Positions 22,201 to 31,766 are shown, counted from the first letter of the stretch. The stretch: 64,000 bases of DNA from JAAXIE01 sp965204245 (GCA_965204245.1 CBDBED010000002.1:381216-445215); one strand, 5' to 3'. A program made the numbers and translations. Notes: generated by a model not told the origin, from the sequence alone.

Positions 22201-24036
22201 ATGACGCAGGAAGCGACAGGAACCATAGAAGAAGGCAGAAGAGGGGCTCGTTCTAGCGGAGGACGCCGTGGAGAAAGCCGCCGACAGCGATATCTCCTCT
22301 TGCCTCCGACGCTCTCGGTAAAGGAACTTGCGGAGAAGTCGGGCATCAGCCCCATCGACGTCATCAAGCAACTGATGCGCAACGGCATCATGGCCTCGAT
22401 GAACAACGTCATTGACTTTGATGTAGCCCTGCTGGTCACCTCCGCTTTCGGAATACGGGCCCGTCCTGAATCTGCCCCTGAAGAAGCCGAGCCAGGCACA
22501 TCGGACGATGCCGAGGAAGATCCCGCCCAACTGGAGCCCCGCCCGCCCGTAGTCACGATTCTGGGGCATGTCGACCACGGCAAGACCAGCCTTCTGGACG
22601 CCATCCGCGCCACCAAGGTGGTGGACTCCGAAGTGGGCCACATCACCCAGCGCATCGGTGCCTATCAGATTAACCACGATGACCAGAAAATCACCTTCCT
22701 CGACACGCCGGGCCATGAAGCCTTTACGGCGATTCGCGCTCGCGGAGCGCGGGTGACCGACATCGCCGTGCTCGTGGTGGCCGCCGACGATGGGGTAATG
22801 CCCCAGACACTGGAGGCGATTGACCACGCCAAGGCCGCCGAGGTCCCCATTGTGGCTGCCATCAACAAGATTGACCGCCCCGATGCCGACCAGGACCGGG
22901 TAAAGCGCCAACTGGCCGAGCAGAACATGCTCGTGGAAGATTGGGGCGGGGATGTCATCTCAGTCCCGGTATCGGCCACAACAGGTGAGGGCATACAGGA
23001 CTTGGTGGAAAACCTTCTGCTGGTGGCCGAGCTTGCCGAACTCAAGGCCGACCCCCATCGCGCCGCCCGTGGCGTGATTATCGAGGCCAAGCTGGACCGC
23101 AATCGCGGCCCCTTGACCACCGTGCTGGTGCAGAGCGGGACACTGAACGTGGGTGACCACATCGTTGCCGGCACCGCCCGTGGGAGGGTGCGAGCACTGT
23201 CCGACGACACCGGCAAGCGTCTGAAGACGGTCGAACCAGCCCAGCCCGCCGAGGTGATGGGCTTTGGTTCCCTGCCCGATGCCGGAGACCTGTTCACCGT
23301 GGTCGCCAACGAGCGGGAAGCCCGCGCCCTGGCCGAGGACAGGCAGCGCTCCGAGGACGCACAACGCTCCCGGCCCAGAGTCATCGGTCCCGAGGATGTG
23401 CATACCGGGATCGCACTCAGTGAGGCCAAGGAACTCAACCTGATACTGAAAGCCGATGTGCAAGGCAGCGTCGAGGCCGCCAAAGCGTCCCTGGAAAAGC
23501 TGGATGAGGATGGGGCCAAGGTGCGCGTGCTGCATGCCGCCAGCGGCACCATCACCGAGAGCGATGTGCTGTTGGCCAGTGCCTCCAACGCCATGGTCGT
23601 GGGATTCGCCACCAACCCGGAACCCAGCGCGGAGCGGGTGGCCGACCGTGAGGGCGTCCAGATAAAGCGCTACGACATCATCTATCACATGATTGAGGAC
23701 GTCGAAGTGGTCCTGAAGGGGATGCTGGAGCCGGTGCAGCGCGAAATCATCATCGGCCAGGCCGAGATCAGGGCAATCTTCTCCGCCAGCCGTGCAGGCA
23801 AGATTGCAGGCTGCATGGTTACTGAAGGTCGAATCACCCGGGGCGCCCGTGTGCGGGTGCTGCGTGAAGGAGAAGTTATCCACGAGGGAGGCATCACCAG
23901 CCTGCGCCACTTTCGCGAGGACGTCACCGAGATGGGGTCGGGCACGGAATGTGGCATCAGCTTGGGCAACTATGCCGACTTCGAGGAGGGCGACGTGATT
24001 CAGGCCTACCGGCGGGAACGCACGCGAAACGCATAG
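22201..24036 (+). CDS. infB: Translation initiation factor IF-2
   Basis: 611 residues, a short IF-2 lacking the long repetitive N-terminus of proteobacterial forms. After an IF2-N module (LSVKELAEKSGISPIDVIKQ) the GTPase domain begins near residue 115: GHVDHGKTSLLD (P-loop), DTPGHEAFTAIRARGA (G3) and NKID (G4), then domains II-IV with the family C-terminus (GSGTECGISLGNYADFEEGD). It loads initiator tRNA on the 30S subunit. The start ATG abuts the rnpM stop. Confidence 0.96.
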   Translation: MTQEATGTIEEGRRGARSSGGRRGESRRQRYLLLPPTLSVKELAEKSGISPIDVIKQLMRNGIMASMNNVIDFDVALLVTSAFGIRARPESAPEEAEPGTSDDAEEDPAQLEPRPPVVTILGHVDHGKTSLLDAIRATKVVDSEVGHITQRIGAYQINHDDQKITFLDTPGHEAFTAIRARGARVTDIAVLVVAADDGVMPQTLEAIDHAKAAEVPIVAAINKIDRPDADQDRVKRQLAEQNMLVEDWGGDVISVPVSATTGEGIQDLVENLLLVAELAELKADPHRAARGVIIEAKLDRNRGPLTTVLVQSGTLNVGDHIVAGTARGRVRALSDDTGKRLKTVEPAQPAEVMGFGSLPDAGDLFTVVANEREARALAEDRQRSEDAQRSRPRVIGPEDVHTGIALSEAKELNLILKADVQGSVEAAKASLEKLDEDGAKVRVLHAASGTITESDVLLASASNAMVVGFATNPEPSAERVADREGVQIKRYDIIYHMIEDVEVVLKGMLEPVQREIIIGQAEIRAIFSASRAGKIAGCMVTEGRITRGARVRVLREGEVIHEGGITSLRHFREDVTEMGSGTECGISLGNYADFEEGDVIQAYRRERTRNA

Positions 24037-24117
24037 GACGCACGGGTGCTGGGCTCGGCCCGGCCTACCCGATTCCCATAGGGCCTCCAACACTAGCCCT
24101 TCAAGGCCACTTGTACC

Positions 24118-24516
24118 ATGACCAGACGTAGCGAGCGAGTAAGCGAACTGTTGCGCCATGAGTTGTCCCAACTCATAGTGCGCGACCTCAAGGACCCCCG
24201 GCTGTCGGGGATCGTCTCCGTAACCGTGGTGGAGACCACCAACGACCTGAAAAAGGCCCGCGTGTCCGTCAGCGTGATGGGCTCTCCAGAGGTCCAGGAG
24301 TCCGCGATGAAGGGCATCAACTCGGCCTCGGGGTTTATGAGGCACGAACTGGGCAAGCGACTCTCCCTCAGGTATGTGCCCGACCTCTCCTTTGTGCTGG
24401 ACCACTCTCTGGACCAAGCGGAACACATCTACCAGCTTCTGGACGGGCTGGCCCCGGATGCTCCGTCTTCCGACGCTCCCAGAGACGGCAACCCTGCGAC
24501 CGGAGGGGCCCGGTGA
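24118..24516 (+). CDS. rbfA: 30S ribosome-binding factor RbfA
   Basis: 132 residues. N-terminus TRRSERVSELLRHELSQLIV and DPRLSGIVSVTVVETTNDLKKA are typical RbfA, a KH-like cold-adaptation factor that matures 16S rRNA. The C-terminal 20 residues are a Ser/Asp/Pro-rich tail. It is followed by truB with a 4-base GTGA overlap, as is common. Confidence 0.94.
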   Translation: MTRRSERVSELLRHELSQLIVRDLKDPRLSGIVSVTVVETTNDLKKARVSVSVMGSPEVQESAMKGINSASGFMRHELGKRLSLRYVPDLSFVLDHSLDQAEHIYQLLDGLAPDAPSSDAPRDGNPATGGAR

Positions 24517-25466
24517 GCACCTCCCCTCCGCCGCAAATAAACGGCTTCATCAACGTGAACAAGTCGCGTGGGGGCACGTCCATGGATGTGGTGCGCCGCG
24601 TGAAGCGACTGACCGGCCAGAAAAAGCGGGTGGGCCACGGCGGCACATTGGATCCGCAGGCCGAGGGTGTGCTGCCCGTCTGCTTCGGGCAAGCCACCAG
24701 ACTCATGGAGCACCTTATCGACGGCGTCAAAGGCTATTTCATGAAGGTGACCCTGGGCACCACCACCTCCACCTACGATTCCGAGGGAGAGGTGACGGGG
24801 ACCGGCGACTGGACCGGCGTGAGCCGGCAAGACGTGGAGAAGGCCGTTGCGCCATTCTGCGGTGTGATTATGCAGACGCCGCCCATGTACAGTGCTCTCA
24901 AGCACCAAGGCAAGCGTTTGTACGAACTCGCGCGGGCCGGGGTCGAGGTGGAACGGGAGCCCCGCCGGGTGGAGGTGCACGGCATAGAACTGGTGGAATT
25001 CTCCCCTCCCTATGTCAGTTTGCAGGTGGAGTGTGGGCGCGGGGTCTATATGCGCTCCTTGGCCCATGAACTGGGACAGGGTCTTGGCTGTGGCGGGTAC
25101 CTTTCGGAACTGGTCCGCACCCGCTCAGGACGTTTCCATGTGGAAGAGGGCGTTACGCTGGACGAATTGGAAGAATCAGGCTGGGAACAGCACCTGCACC
25201 CTGTCGACTACGCCCTTCTGGACGCCAAGAGCACCATAGTTCCGAGGGCGGCCGAGCGCTTGATACGCCAAGGCAGGGAAGTGAGCTTGGGGTCGAACCT
25301 CTCCTATGCCGGTTACATGGAGCGGTATCGGGCCTATACCAGCGATGGGCGTTTCCTAGCGTTGCTGCGGTATAACAAGCCAGAAAACCTGTGGACTCCA
25401 TCGCTGGTATTCCAGTTGGATACGGTATCCCCGTACTGTCCTGTGGCCAGCGGTTCCCAGCCGTAG
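24513..25466 (+). CDS. truB: tRNA pseudouridine(55) synthase
   Basis: 317 residues. Makes pseudouridine 55 in the T-loop of tRNAs. GFINVNKSRGGTSMDVVRRVKR, VGHGGTLDPQAEGVLPVCFG (catalytic Asp), YDSEGEVT, QTPPMYSALKHQGKRLYELAR and CGRGVYMRSLAHELG are TruB hallmarks. The C-terminal domain after residue 230 is a PUA-like extension. GTG 24513 overlaps the rbfA stop. It is the last gene of the nusA operon. Confidence 0.96.
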   Translation: MSTSPPPQINGFINVNKSRGGTSMDVVRRVKRLTGQKKRVGHGGTLDPQAEGVLPVCFGQATRLMEHLIDGVKGYFMKVTLGTTTSTYDSEGEVTGTGDWTGVSRQDVEKAVAPFCGVIMQTPPMYSALKHQGKRLYELARAGVEVEREPRRVEVHGIELVEFSPPYVSLQVECGRGVYMRSLAHELGQGLGCGGYLSELVRTRSGRFHVEEGVTLDELEESGWEQHLHPVDYALLDAKSTIVPRAAERLIRQGREVSLGSNLSYAGYMERYRAYTSDGRFLALLRYNKPENLWTPSLVFQLDTVSPYCPVASGSQP

Positions 25467-25507
25467 CTGTTGCCTACCGGAAGTTGGTAATTGCTTGCGC
25501 AATATCC

Positions 25508-25535
25508 TTGACAAGTTTACATATCTACGTAGACT
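25508..25535 (+). promoter_or_regulatory. Promoter for the DUF5679 zinc ribbon gene
   Basis: Consensus -35 TTGACA (25508-25513) and -10 TAGACT (25530-25535), 16 bases apart, 31 bases before the GTG start at 25567. The region is locally AT-rich. Confidence 0.6.
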
Positions 25536-25566
25536 TGAAATCTAACCTGTAGTGGGAGGGCTGGTT

Positions 25567-25707
25567 GTGGAAGCCTATTGCTTCAAGTGTAGAGCAAAGC
25601 GTGAGATAAGTGGCCCTACTCAAGTGCAATTGAAAAACGGTAGGCCTGCGACTCAGGGCACTTGTCCCATCTGCGGGACCAAGGTGTTCCGCATAGGCAA
25701 AGCCTAG
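25567..25707 (+). CDS. DUF5679 small zinc-ribbon protein
   Basis: 46 residues beginning (V)EAYCFKCRAKREI and ending GTCPICGTKVFRIGKA: two CxxC pairs (C5, C8 and C33, C36) joined by a QLKNGRPATQ linker, a rubredoxin-like zinc ribbon. The family is common in Chloroflexota and Actinobacteria, with unknown role. GTG start with GGGAGG upstream. It has its own promoter and is missed by length cut-offs. Confidence 0.85.
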   Translation: MEAYCFKCRAKREISGPTQVQLKNGRPATQGTCPICGTKVFRIGKA

Positions 25708-25738
25708 GCTCTCACTCGATTACGGCGGGAGGGCGAGC

Positions 25739-26419
25739 CTAGACGCCGGTCTTGGCCGCCTGTGGGACGCCTAGCTTCTGCAACAGCCTCTGCGGGTTCT
25801 CTCGCAAGATGCTGTGCATCTGTTGTTCCTCAATCCCTGCACCGAGTATGACCTTGCGAGCGAAATCGGGAGTCAACAGGTCTCCCGGTTCGTGCGTGTC
25901 TGAGTCCAGAACAGTGGTGGCCCCCGCCAGCCTTGCCATGTTCACAACGTGACCGTTGGCCAGGCTATGGCCTTTCCTTGCTGTCACCTCAAGATATGTC
26001 CCGTTTCTAGCCGCCAAGTAAGCGTCCTCTAGATCGAGCAACCCCGGGTGGGCCAGTATGTCCACGTGTTCCGATGCTATGGCCGCGTGATTCGTCCCCG
26101 GCTCCACTGGTTCGACGACGGTCTCGCCATGGACGATGACGACCCGTGCGCCCAATCGCTTGGAATCCTGCGCCACAAGGTCGATGTCCTCCTTGGGCAC
26201 ATGGGTGATTTCCACTCCCGGCAGGGCCAGAATGTCCCACCGCTGAGATGCCGCATGGCAGTCGTGGACCAAGGTTTTCACCACGTATTCCACGTTGCCG
26301 TAGCCCACGTGGTCGGTTATGGCCATTACCTCGTAACCAATGGCCCTCGCACGGCGGATGAGTTCGATGGGCGAAAGAACGCCGTCACTTAGAAACGTGT
26401 GTGTATGAAAATCAAACAT
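25739..26419 (-). CDS. PHP-domain metal-dependent phosphoesterase
   Basis: 226 residues from ATG 26419, at which the chain begins MFDFHTHTFLSDG, the first PHP metal motif (HxH). Further ligands: MAITDHVGYGN, PGVEITH, VVIVHGET, DILAHPGLL and the C-terminal DSDTHEPGD. These form the three-metal site of histidinol-phosphatase/PolX-type PHP enzymes. Stand-alone PHP proteins hydrolyse small phosphate esters or nucleotides; the substrate is unknown. It is convergent with the zinc ribbon gene and on the same strand as the downstream end of the amidohydrolase gene. Confidence 0.87.
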   Translation of the reverse strand: MFDFHTHTFLSDGVLSPIELIRRARAIGYEVMAITDHVGYGNVEYVVKTLVHDCHAASQRWDILALPGVEITHVPKEDIDLVAQDSKRLGARVVIVHGETVVEPVEPGTNHAAIASEHVDILAHPGLLDLEDAYLAARNGTYLEVTARKGHSLANGHVVNMARLAGATTVLDSDTHEPGDLLTPDFARKVILGAGIEEQQMHSILRENPQRLLQKLGVPQAAKTGV

Positions 26420-26531
26420 AGCTAGAATATACGGCTGGCAGGCGTGTCCTAGCAAGACCACGCACGGTATTGACCCTGCAAGAGGCGTGTCCGGCCAAGA
26501 CCACCCAGCAATGCGCGTCCATCGGCATCCG

Positions 26532-28130
26532 CTACGCTTCGTAGACCGTCTTGCCCCCGACGATCGTACGCAGCACGGGGATATCCTTGATGGTCATGGG
26601 GTCTATCTGTGTTGGGTCTTGGTCCAGCACCACCATGTCTGCCAGCTTGCCCGCCTCAATCGAGCCTTTGATGTCCTCCTCGAAAGAGGCATAGGCCCCG
26701 TGCATGGTGTAAATGCGCAGGGCTTCTTCCACTGACACGGCTTGGTTGGCCCCCCAGACGCGGCCGGTGCTGTCGGTGCGGGTCACGCAACTCTGGATTC
26801 CCAGCAGCGGCTCATAGGGTCCGGGAGGATAGTCGGTGGCCCCGGTGGCATTGATGCCGTAATCCAGGAACGAGCGCTGGGCAAACATCCACTCGACCCG
26901 GCTTTCGCCGTAGAAGGGCATCTTCTCGCCGTGGTAGTAGATGTAGGTGCAGAATGGGGTGGCCACGCACCCCAAGGCCTTGATGCGACTGAGCAGGTCG
27001 GGGTTCACCACCGTGCAGTGTTCCAGCCGATGCCGTGGGTCCTGCCTCGGGAAAGCATCCTGGGCCTTCTGGTAGGCGGAGAGTACGGCATCGATGGCGG
27101 AGTCGCCATTGGCATGGATGCACACTTGGAAGCCAGCTTGGTGCACCTGCATCACCCGCTCCTCGATTTCATCGGCGCTCATGGCGAGGATGCCGTGGTC
27201 GCAGGGGCTTCCGACATAAGGCTCTGAGAGGTAAGCGGTGCGCGCTGCTATCGCCCCGTCGGCCACCATCTTGATGCCCCCGACCCGCAGACGCTCGTCA
27301 CCGAACCCGCTCCTCACGCCGGCATCCCGCAGGGCCTCAAAATGGTCGTGGTACATCAGCAGGTAGGCCCGCAGCGTCAAATCGCCGTTCCGCTGTCCCT
27401 GCTGGTAGGTCTCCAGTTCAATGTTCGATACCTTGGCGTCATGCACGCTGGTGAGCCCAACTTCATTCAACATCTCGCAGATGCGCCTGAGTCCTTGGAG
27501 GCGTATGTCGGGAGTCACCACGGGCAGGTGGTTGTATGTGATGGGTTCCACGGCCCGCTCATACATCACGCCGTTCAGATCCCCCGACTCGTCACGGCCA
27601 AACCGCCCTCCATGGGGATCGGGCGTATCCCGCGTGAACCCCGCCCGCTCCAGCCCAAGGCTGTTGGTGTAGTAGACGTGCCCGGCGCGGTGCGCCACCA
27701 GAATGGGGTGCTCGGTGCTGACGGCATCGAGATCATGGCGGTTCAGGAAGCGGTTCTCCTCCGTCTTGGTGTCGTCATACTTGAACCCCTGCACCCACTG
27801 GCCCGCGGGGACTCCCACCGTCTGTTGTCGCAGGGCATCCTGTACGTCCCGGATGCTTGGCAGGGCGCAGTCGGCGGCCATCACATGTCGTATGCCGCTG
27901 GTCAGCACGTGTATGTGCGCGTCAATGAACCCGGGCAGCACCGTCTTGCCCCCGATGTCCATGACCTCCGTATCCGGCCCAATCAGGTCGGCTAGGTTGT
28001 CGCCGTTGCCTATCGCTGCGAACGTGCCGTCCCGCACTGCTACCGACCGCGCCCGGGGGCGCTGCCGGTCAATGGTGATGACATTGGCGTTCTGCAGGAC
28101 GAGGTCTGCTTTGATGGTGGAATCCGGCAT
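26532..28130 (-). CDS. Amidohydrolase family 3 protein (YtcJ-like)
   Basis: 532 residues. N-terminal small beta domain (ADLVLQNANVITIDRQRP), then the barrel with GKTVLPGFIDAHIHV (metal HxH), an internal VADGAIAARTAYLSEPY, HANGDSAIDAVLSAYQ and HRLEHCTVVNPD (further His), and a C-terminal return of the beta domain (SIEAGKLADMVVLDQDP). This is the YtcJ/NfdA-type group of zinc amidohydrolases, often N-substituted formamide or amide hydrolases. GGAGGGA precedes the ATG. Confidence 0.9.
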   Translation of the reverse strand: MPDSTIKADLVLQNANVITIDRQRPRARSVAVRDGTFAAIGNGDNLADLIGPDTEVMDIGGKTVLPGFIDAHIHVLTSGIRHVMAADCALPSIRDVQDALRQQTVGVPAGQWVQGFKYDDTKTEENRFLNRHDLDAVSTEHPILVAHRAGHVYYTNSLGLERAGFTRDTPDPHGGRFGRDESGDLNGVMYERAVEPITYNHLPVVTPDIRLQGLRRICEMLNEVGLTSVHDAKVSNIELETYQQGQRNGDLTLRAYLLMYHDHFEALRDAGVRSGFGDERLRVGGIKMVADGAIAARTAYLSEPYVGSPCDHGILAMSADEIEERVMQVHQAGFQVCIHANGDSAIDAVLSAYQKAQDAFPRQDPRHRLEHCTVVNPDLLSRIKALGCVATPFCTYIYYHGEKMPFYGESRVEWMFAQRSFLDYGINATGATDYPPGPYEPLLGIQSCVTRTDSTGRVWGANQAVSVEEALRIYTMHGAYASFEEDIKGSIEAGKLADMVVLDQDPTQIDPMTIKDIPVLRTIVGGKTVYEA

Positions 28131-28202
28131 ATCTCCCTCCCGTTGGCTGTACTAGGAGTTTGGGCGTGTTAGGAGTCTGGGTTTCCTGGGAGCTTGGCTG
28201 CA

Positions 28203-28697
28203 CTAGGAGCGTTCTCGTTCCAGATCAAGCACAATCGGGCAATTCAGGTGGACGTCCAATGTCCGCGGCAGGTCGATGGACATGGCAAGGCGCCATGTGA
28301 CCGTGCTCACGGCGATGTGGTCCGGCGGGTCCGGCTCAATCTGCAAGCGGGCGTTGTAGGTCACGTTGGACCCCTCGGGCAACTGCAACCCCTCCAGAAA
28401 GACCACCCGGCTGTGGACATACGTCTGCTTCTTCTCCTCCGACACGCGCCTTGGCGCAGTTGGGGTCGGCATGACAGTGGCGGGGAGTCCGCCTCCGCCC
28501 ACAATCATGGGACGCGACGAGGTGGGGGCATCCATGACGTAGCTGGCCGTCCATTCTTCGTGGCACAGCAGGTCGACCCACCCGCCGCGCACCGACACCT
28601 CGCGCCGGGCTTGCAAGTCCACGGTCACGGGTATCAAGCCGCCCAGCCTGTACGGCCGGTCGTCGAAAGTGAGGGTGACCTCCAAGGGGCGCAACAA
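28203..28697 (-). CDS. Arrestin/Spo0M-like beta-sandwich protein (tentative)
   Basis: About 164 residues of mainly beta character: VTLTFDDRPYRLGGLIPVTV followed by RREVSVRGGWVDLLCHEEWT and a second half ending TWRLAMSIDLPRTLDVHLNCPIVLD. The layout of an extracted 'Y-x-x-G-x-x-I' strand pair recalls arrestin-like N domains, but the match is weak. No catalytic motif and no signal peptide. The TTG at 28697 is a poor start: GGAGGT lies about 20 bases upstream and ideally serves an in-frame ATA five bases after it. It lies between the amidohydrolase and the MFS transporter on the same strand. Confidence 0.6.
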   Translation of the reverse strand: MLRPLEVTLTFDDRPYRLGGLIPVTVDLQARREVSVRGGWVDLLCHEEWTASYVMDAPTSSRPMIVGGGGLPATVMPTPTAPRRVSEEKKQTYVHSRVVFLEGLQLPEGSNVTYNARLQIEPDPPDHIAVSTVTWRLAMSIDLPRTLDVHLNCPIVLDLERERS

Positions 28698-28719
28698 GCT
28701 GCTGACTATGGCCTACCTC

Positions 28720-30090
28720 CTATGGGCTCGAGGACGGGGCGGGGGATGTAGGTGTGGCTGCCGGCGTCTGTACGGCTTCCGGCACGAGGTCTTCCCAATT
28801 GGGAGTCAGCAACTTGTTGGTCTTGGGAAGCACTACGGCTGACAGTACCGCAACAATGCTGAATCCCATGGACAGCAACACGGCGGCCTCGAACCCGACC
28901 CAGTCCATCACCAAGCCGCCAAAGAACGGGCCCAAGGCCATGCCCCATCCGTTGCCGAACATCTCCCAGCCATACACTGAACCGATGGGTGCGCTGCCGA
29001 AATACTGCCGGTTGATGATGGGGAACAGCGGCACCTCTCCGCCCATTCCTATCCCGAACAGGGCTGCAAACACAAAGAACGACCACGGGTCCTGGTTCAC
29101 CAGTAGCAGCAGGCAGGGGAATACCTGCAACGAGAAGCACAGCACCATCATGCTCTTTGCCCCCATCCGGTCGGCCATGATGGGGACGAAGAACCGCGCC
29201 AGCATGCTGAACACCTGCATCACAGTGAAAATCGCCACTGCGGAGGTCCTGGAGACGCCTTGGTCGATGGCCCAAGGCAGCAGGAAAACGATGAAGATGT
29301 TGTGGCCCATGCACGCCCAGAAATGGATGCCTATAAGGTTCCAGAAAGCTCCGGTACGCCGCGCTTGCGCAAAGAACACTTGGCTGCGCACCTTGGTCTG
29401 GGCATCTCTCTGTGATGGAACAACGGGCTCATCGGGAGCGGCCCCATAGGGCCGCATCTTTGCCTTGGACGGGTCGTCGAAATAGAAGGGGATCATGATG
29501 AAAAGGAAAACCCCGCCGATGACGCCCGGAAGTATGAAAGTCCAGCTCAATCCAAAGGCACTGAAGAGAATGGCCACCACGGGCAGAAGAAGTATCGTGC
29601 CCAAGCTCTGGATGGCCTGCATGCCCCCTATCGCTGCTCCCAGATTGGTCCTGAACCAAGTGGTGACGCTGGAGACCAGAGGCACTTGGAACACGGTCAT
29701 TGCTATGCCGAGAAGGAATCCGAAGTACAGATAGAACTGCCAGATCTCGGTCATGTAGCCAGTCAGCACCATTCCGAGAACGAAAAGGGCAGCCCCCAGA
29801 ATCAGGAGACGGCGGAGCCCATACCGCTCTCCCATCCAACCCATTATCGGCGAGGCGAATGCCGAAATAACCCATTGGATACTGTATCCAATAGCGATCC
29901 ACGCATAGCCCCAGCCAAAGCCGTCAACGGGGTCTTGCAGGTGGTCCAACAATACGGCGGTAGCGAAGCGGAAGGAGCTGCTGATGGTCCACATAATGGT
30001 GGCCAACACCACTATGACCCAAGCATAGTGGATGTTCATAGAGCCTAGATGCAGGTAGTCGTCCTGCACCCGAAAAAGGGACCCCAGCAT
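28720..30090 (-). CDS. Major facilitator superfamily transporter
   Basis: 456 residues with about 12 hydrophobic helices in two bundles joined by a polar loop (about residues 205-240). The loop after helix 2 holds GWMGERYGLRRLLILGA, the MFS A-motif G-x-x-x-D/E-R-x-G-x-R-R. The second bundle has PIMADRMGAKSMMVLC, the equivalent repeat. The type resembles monocarboxylate/oxalate-formate antiporters. It probably imports or exports an organic acid used by the neighbouring amidohydrolase, but the substrate is not readable. A start at the internal Met18 is also possible. The C-terminus is Pro/Ser-rich. Confidence 0.88.
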   Translation of the reverse strand: MLGSLFRVQDDYLHLGSMNIHYAWVIVVLATIMWTISSSFRFATAVLLDHLQDPVDGFGWGYAWIAIGYSIQWVISAFASPIMGWMGERYGLRRLLILGAALFVLGMVLTGYMTEIWQFYLYFGFLLGIAMTVFQVPLVSSVTTWFRTNLGAAIGGMQAIQSLGTILLLPVVAILFSAFGLSWTFILPGVIGGVFLFIMIPFYFDDPSKAKMRPYGAAPDEPVVPSQRDAQTKVRSQVFFAQARRTGAFWNLIGIHFWACMGHNIFIVFLLPWAIDQGVSRTSAVAIFTVMQVFSMLARFFVPIMADRMGAKSMMVLCFSLQVFPCLLLLVNQDPWSFFVFAALFGIGMGGEVPLFPIINRQYFGSAPIGSVYGWEMFGNGWGMALGPFFGGLVMDWVGFEAAVLLSMGFSIVAVLSAVVLPKTNKLLTPNWEDLVPEAVQTPAATPTSPAPSSSP

Positions 30091-30207
30091 TTCCCAACCT
30101 TGTAGGGGCGACTTGCCCTTCGGGGGCGATTGGGCAACAGCACATCGTAACGGATTGGGGCCAAGGCTTCAATGACGCCCCAAGTATTGAATGAGACCTA
30201 GTACCTG

Positions 30208-31377
30208 TCAGCCAAGCAAACTTAGATACTTGTACGCTGAACCTGTGTTCAGCAGCACCGTCGTCCCCTCCGGGTCCAACTGCCCCGCAGCCAGCAGCTT
30301 CCGCGCCGCCACCAGCGTGGCAGCCCCTTCCGGGCAGGCGAACACCCCCTCTGCCGCCGCCATCTCCTTCATGGCGTCCACCATCTCCGGGTCGGAGACG
30401 GTAAGCGCGGTGCCCCCTGCTTCCCGTATCGCCTGCAGCACGATGTAGTCCGCAAAGGGATGGGGCACCCGGAGCCCGTCGGCGATGGTATGGGGGTTGG
30501 GCCAAGCCTGCGACGCGTCCGTCCCCGACTCGTAAGCATGCACCACTGGCTGGCATCCCTCGGCCTGAACGGCAATGAACCGTGGCAGCTTGCCCTCCAC
30601 CCAGCCCAGTTCCAGAAGCTCGTGGTAGCCCTTCCACATGCCTATGATTCCGGTGCCCCCTCCCGTGGGGTAGATGATGGCCTCGGGCATGCGCCATCCC
30701 AGTTGCAGCGCAATCTCCAGTCCCATCGTCTTCTTGCCCTCGGCCCGGTAGGGCTCCTGCATCGTCGAGAGGTCGAACATCCCCTCCTCGGCAGCCCTTG
30801 CCCGCGATAGCACACCGGCATCGCCGATATGCCCATCCACCAAGTTCAATTCCGACCCCAGCGTAATGCACTCCAGCTTGTTGCCATCCGGTGCGTCCTG
30901 CGGCATGTACACATGGGCCTCAATCCCGCCACGGGCGGCATAGGCTGCCATGGCCCCGGCCGCATTGCCCGCCGAAGGCATGATGAGCCGTGTCAGCCCG
31001 ACCTCCTTGGCCTTGGACACCGCGGCCGCCAGCCCCCTAGCCTTGAATGTCCCTGTCGGGTTCAGTCCCTCATCCTTGATGTACAGGCTTGGCATGCCCA
31101 GCGATTGCCCCAACCGCTGCGCATGCAATAGCGGCGTCCCACCCTCTCCCAAGGTGATGATGTCCTCCGGGGTCGATGCCGGCAGCAACTCCGAAAAGCT
31201 CCACATCCCGGCCTGCCGCCCCTCAATCGCTCCCTTGTCCACCTCCCGCCTCAGCCGTGGCAGGTCATACCGCACCAGCAACACCTTGTTGCATGCCGTG
31301 CAGGTGCGGATGGGCTTGTTGTGAGGGTACACCGCCCCACACACGCTGCATTCCAGATGGTCGATATAGCTGAACAT
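30208..31377 (-). CDS. thrC: Threonine synthase
   Basis: 389 residues, PLP fold type II. The N-terminal 35 residues form a zinc ribbon (CSVCGAVYP, CTACNKVLL) typical of one threonine synthase class. The lysine motif is DEGLNPTGTFKARGLAAA; phosphate loop PTGGGTGIIGMWKG; SAGNAAGAMAAYAAR for substrate. Converts phosphohomoserine to threonine, following ThrB (4156-5079). It is monocistronic here, 117 bases before the MFS gene on the same strand. Confidence 0.92.
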   Translation of the reverse strand: MFSYIDHLECSVCGAVYPHNKPIRTCTACNKVLLVRYDLPRLRREVDKGAIEGRQAGMWSFSELLPASTPEDIITLGEGGTPLLHAQRLGQSLGMPSLYIKDEGLNPTGTFKARGLAAAVSKAKEVGLTRLIMPSAGNAAGAMAAYAARGGIEAHVYMPQDAPDGNKLECITLGSELNLVDGHIGDAGVLSRARAAEEGMFDLSTMQEPYRAEGKKTMGLEIALQLGWRMPEAIIYPTGGGTGIIGMWKGYHELLELGWVEGKLPRFIAVQAEGCQPVVHAYESGTDASQAWPNPHTIADGLRVPHPFADYIVLQAIREAGGTALTVSDPEMVDAMKEMAAAEGVFACPEGAATLVAARKLLAAGQLDPEGTTVLLNTGSAYKYLSLLG

Positions 31378-31463
31378 CTATGTGACCCGCCTATGGAGAG
31401 AATAGCTGGTATGGAGCAGTGCTAACGGTTGGCCCAATCGCCTTGCTGTCTAGTCGCCTCACT

Positions 31464-31766
31464 CTAGTCGGAAGTGAACGCCGCCACCATCTCCAACCTG
31501 TGAGCGATGCGGTCCTTGGCGCACTCCAAGTCGTACTGCCCCTGTAGGCCCATCCAGAAGGCAGCCGAATTTCCGAAAAAGCGCGACAACAGCAGAGCGG
31601 TCTCCGCCGTGATGGCCCTCTCACCCCGCACGATGGCATGGATACGCCGCGGGTCCACACCGATTGCCTTGGCCAACCGGTATTGGGTCACATTCATCGG
31701 GTGGAGGAACTCTTCCTCAAGGATTTCGCCGGGGTGGATGGGAGGCAGTTCTCCTGATACTTGCAT
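31464..31766 (-). CDS. higA: HigA-type antitoxin
   Basis: About 100 residues. N-terminal IHPGEILEEEFLHPMNVTQYRLA, the hallmark of the HigA/VapI addiction-module antidote family, followed by the helix-turn-helix (AKAIGVDPRRIHAIVRGERAI) and the FFGNSAAFWMGLQGQYDLE block. Neutralises the HigB toxin and represses the operon. The gene follows the toxin, as usual for higBA. Start is ambiguous: ATG 31766 is used, but AAGGAG sits closer to in-frame GTG/TTG codons at 31775-31778. Confidence 0.92.
   Translation of the reverse strand: MQVSGELPPIHPGEILEEEFLHPMNVTQYRLAKAIGVDPRRIHAIVRGERAITAETALLLSRFFGNSAAFWMGLQGQYDLECAKDRIAHRLEMVAAFTSD

Noticed and set aside
22960..24426. Long (488-codon) minus-strand ORF antisense to infB and rbfA
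   Set aside because: Antisense frames stay open in GC-rich genes; the sense strand encodes IF-2 and RbfA with full family motifs.
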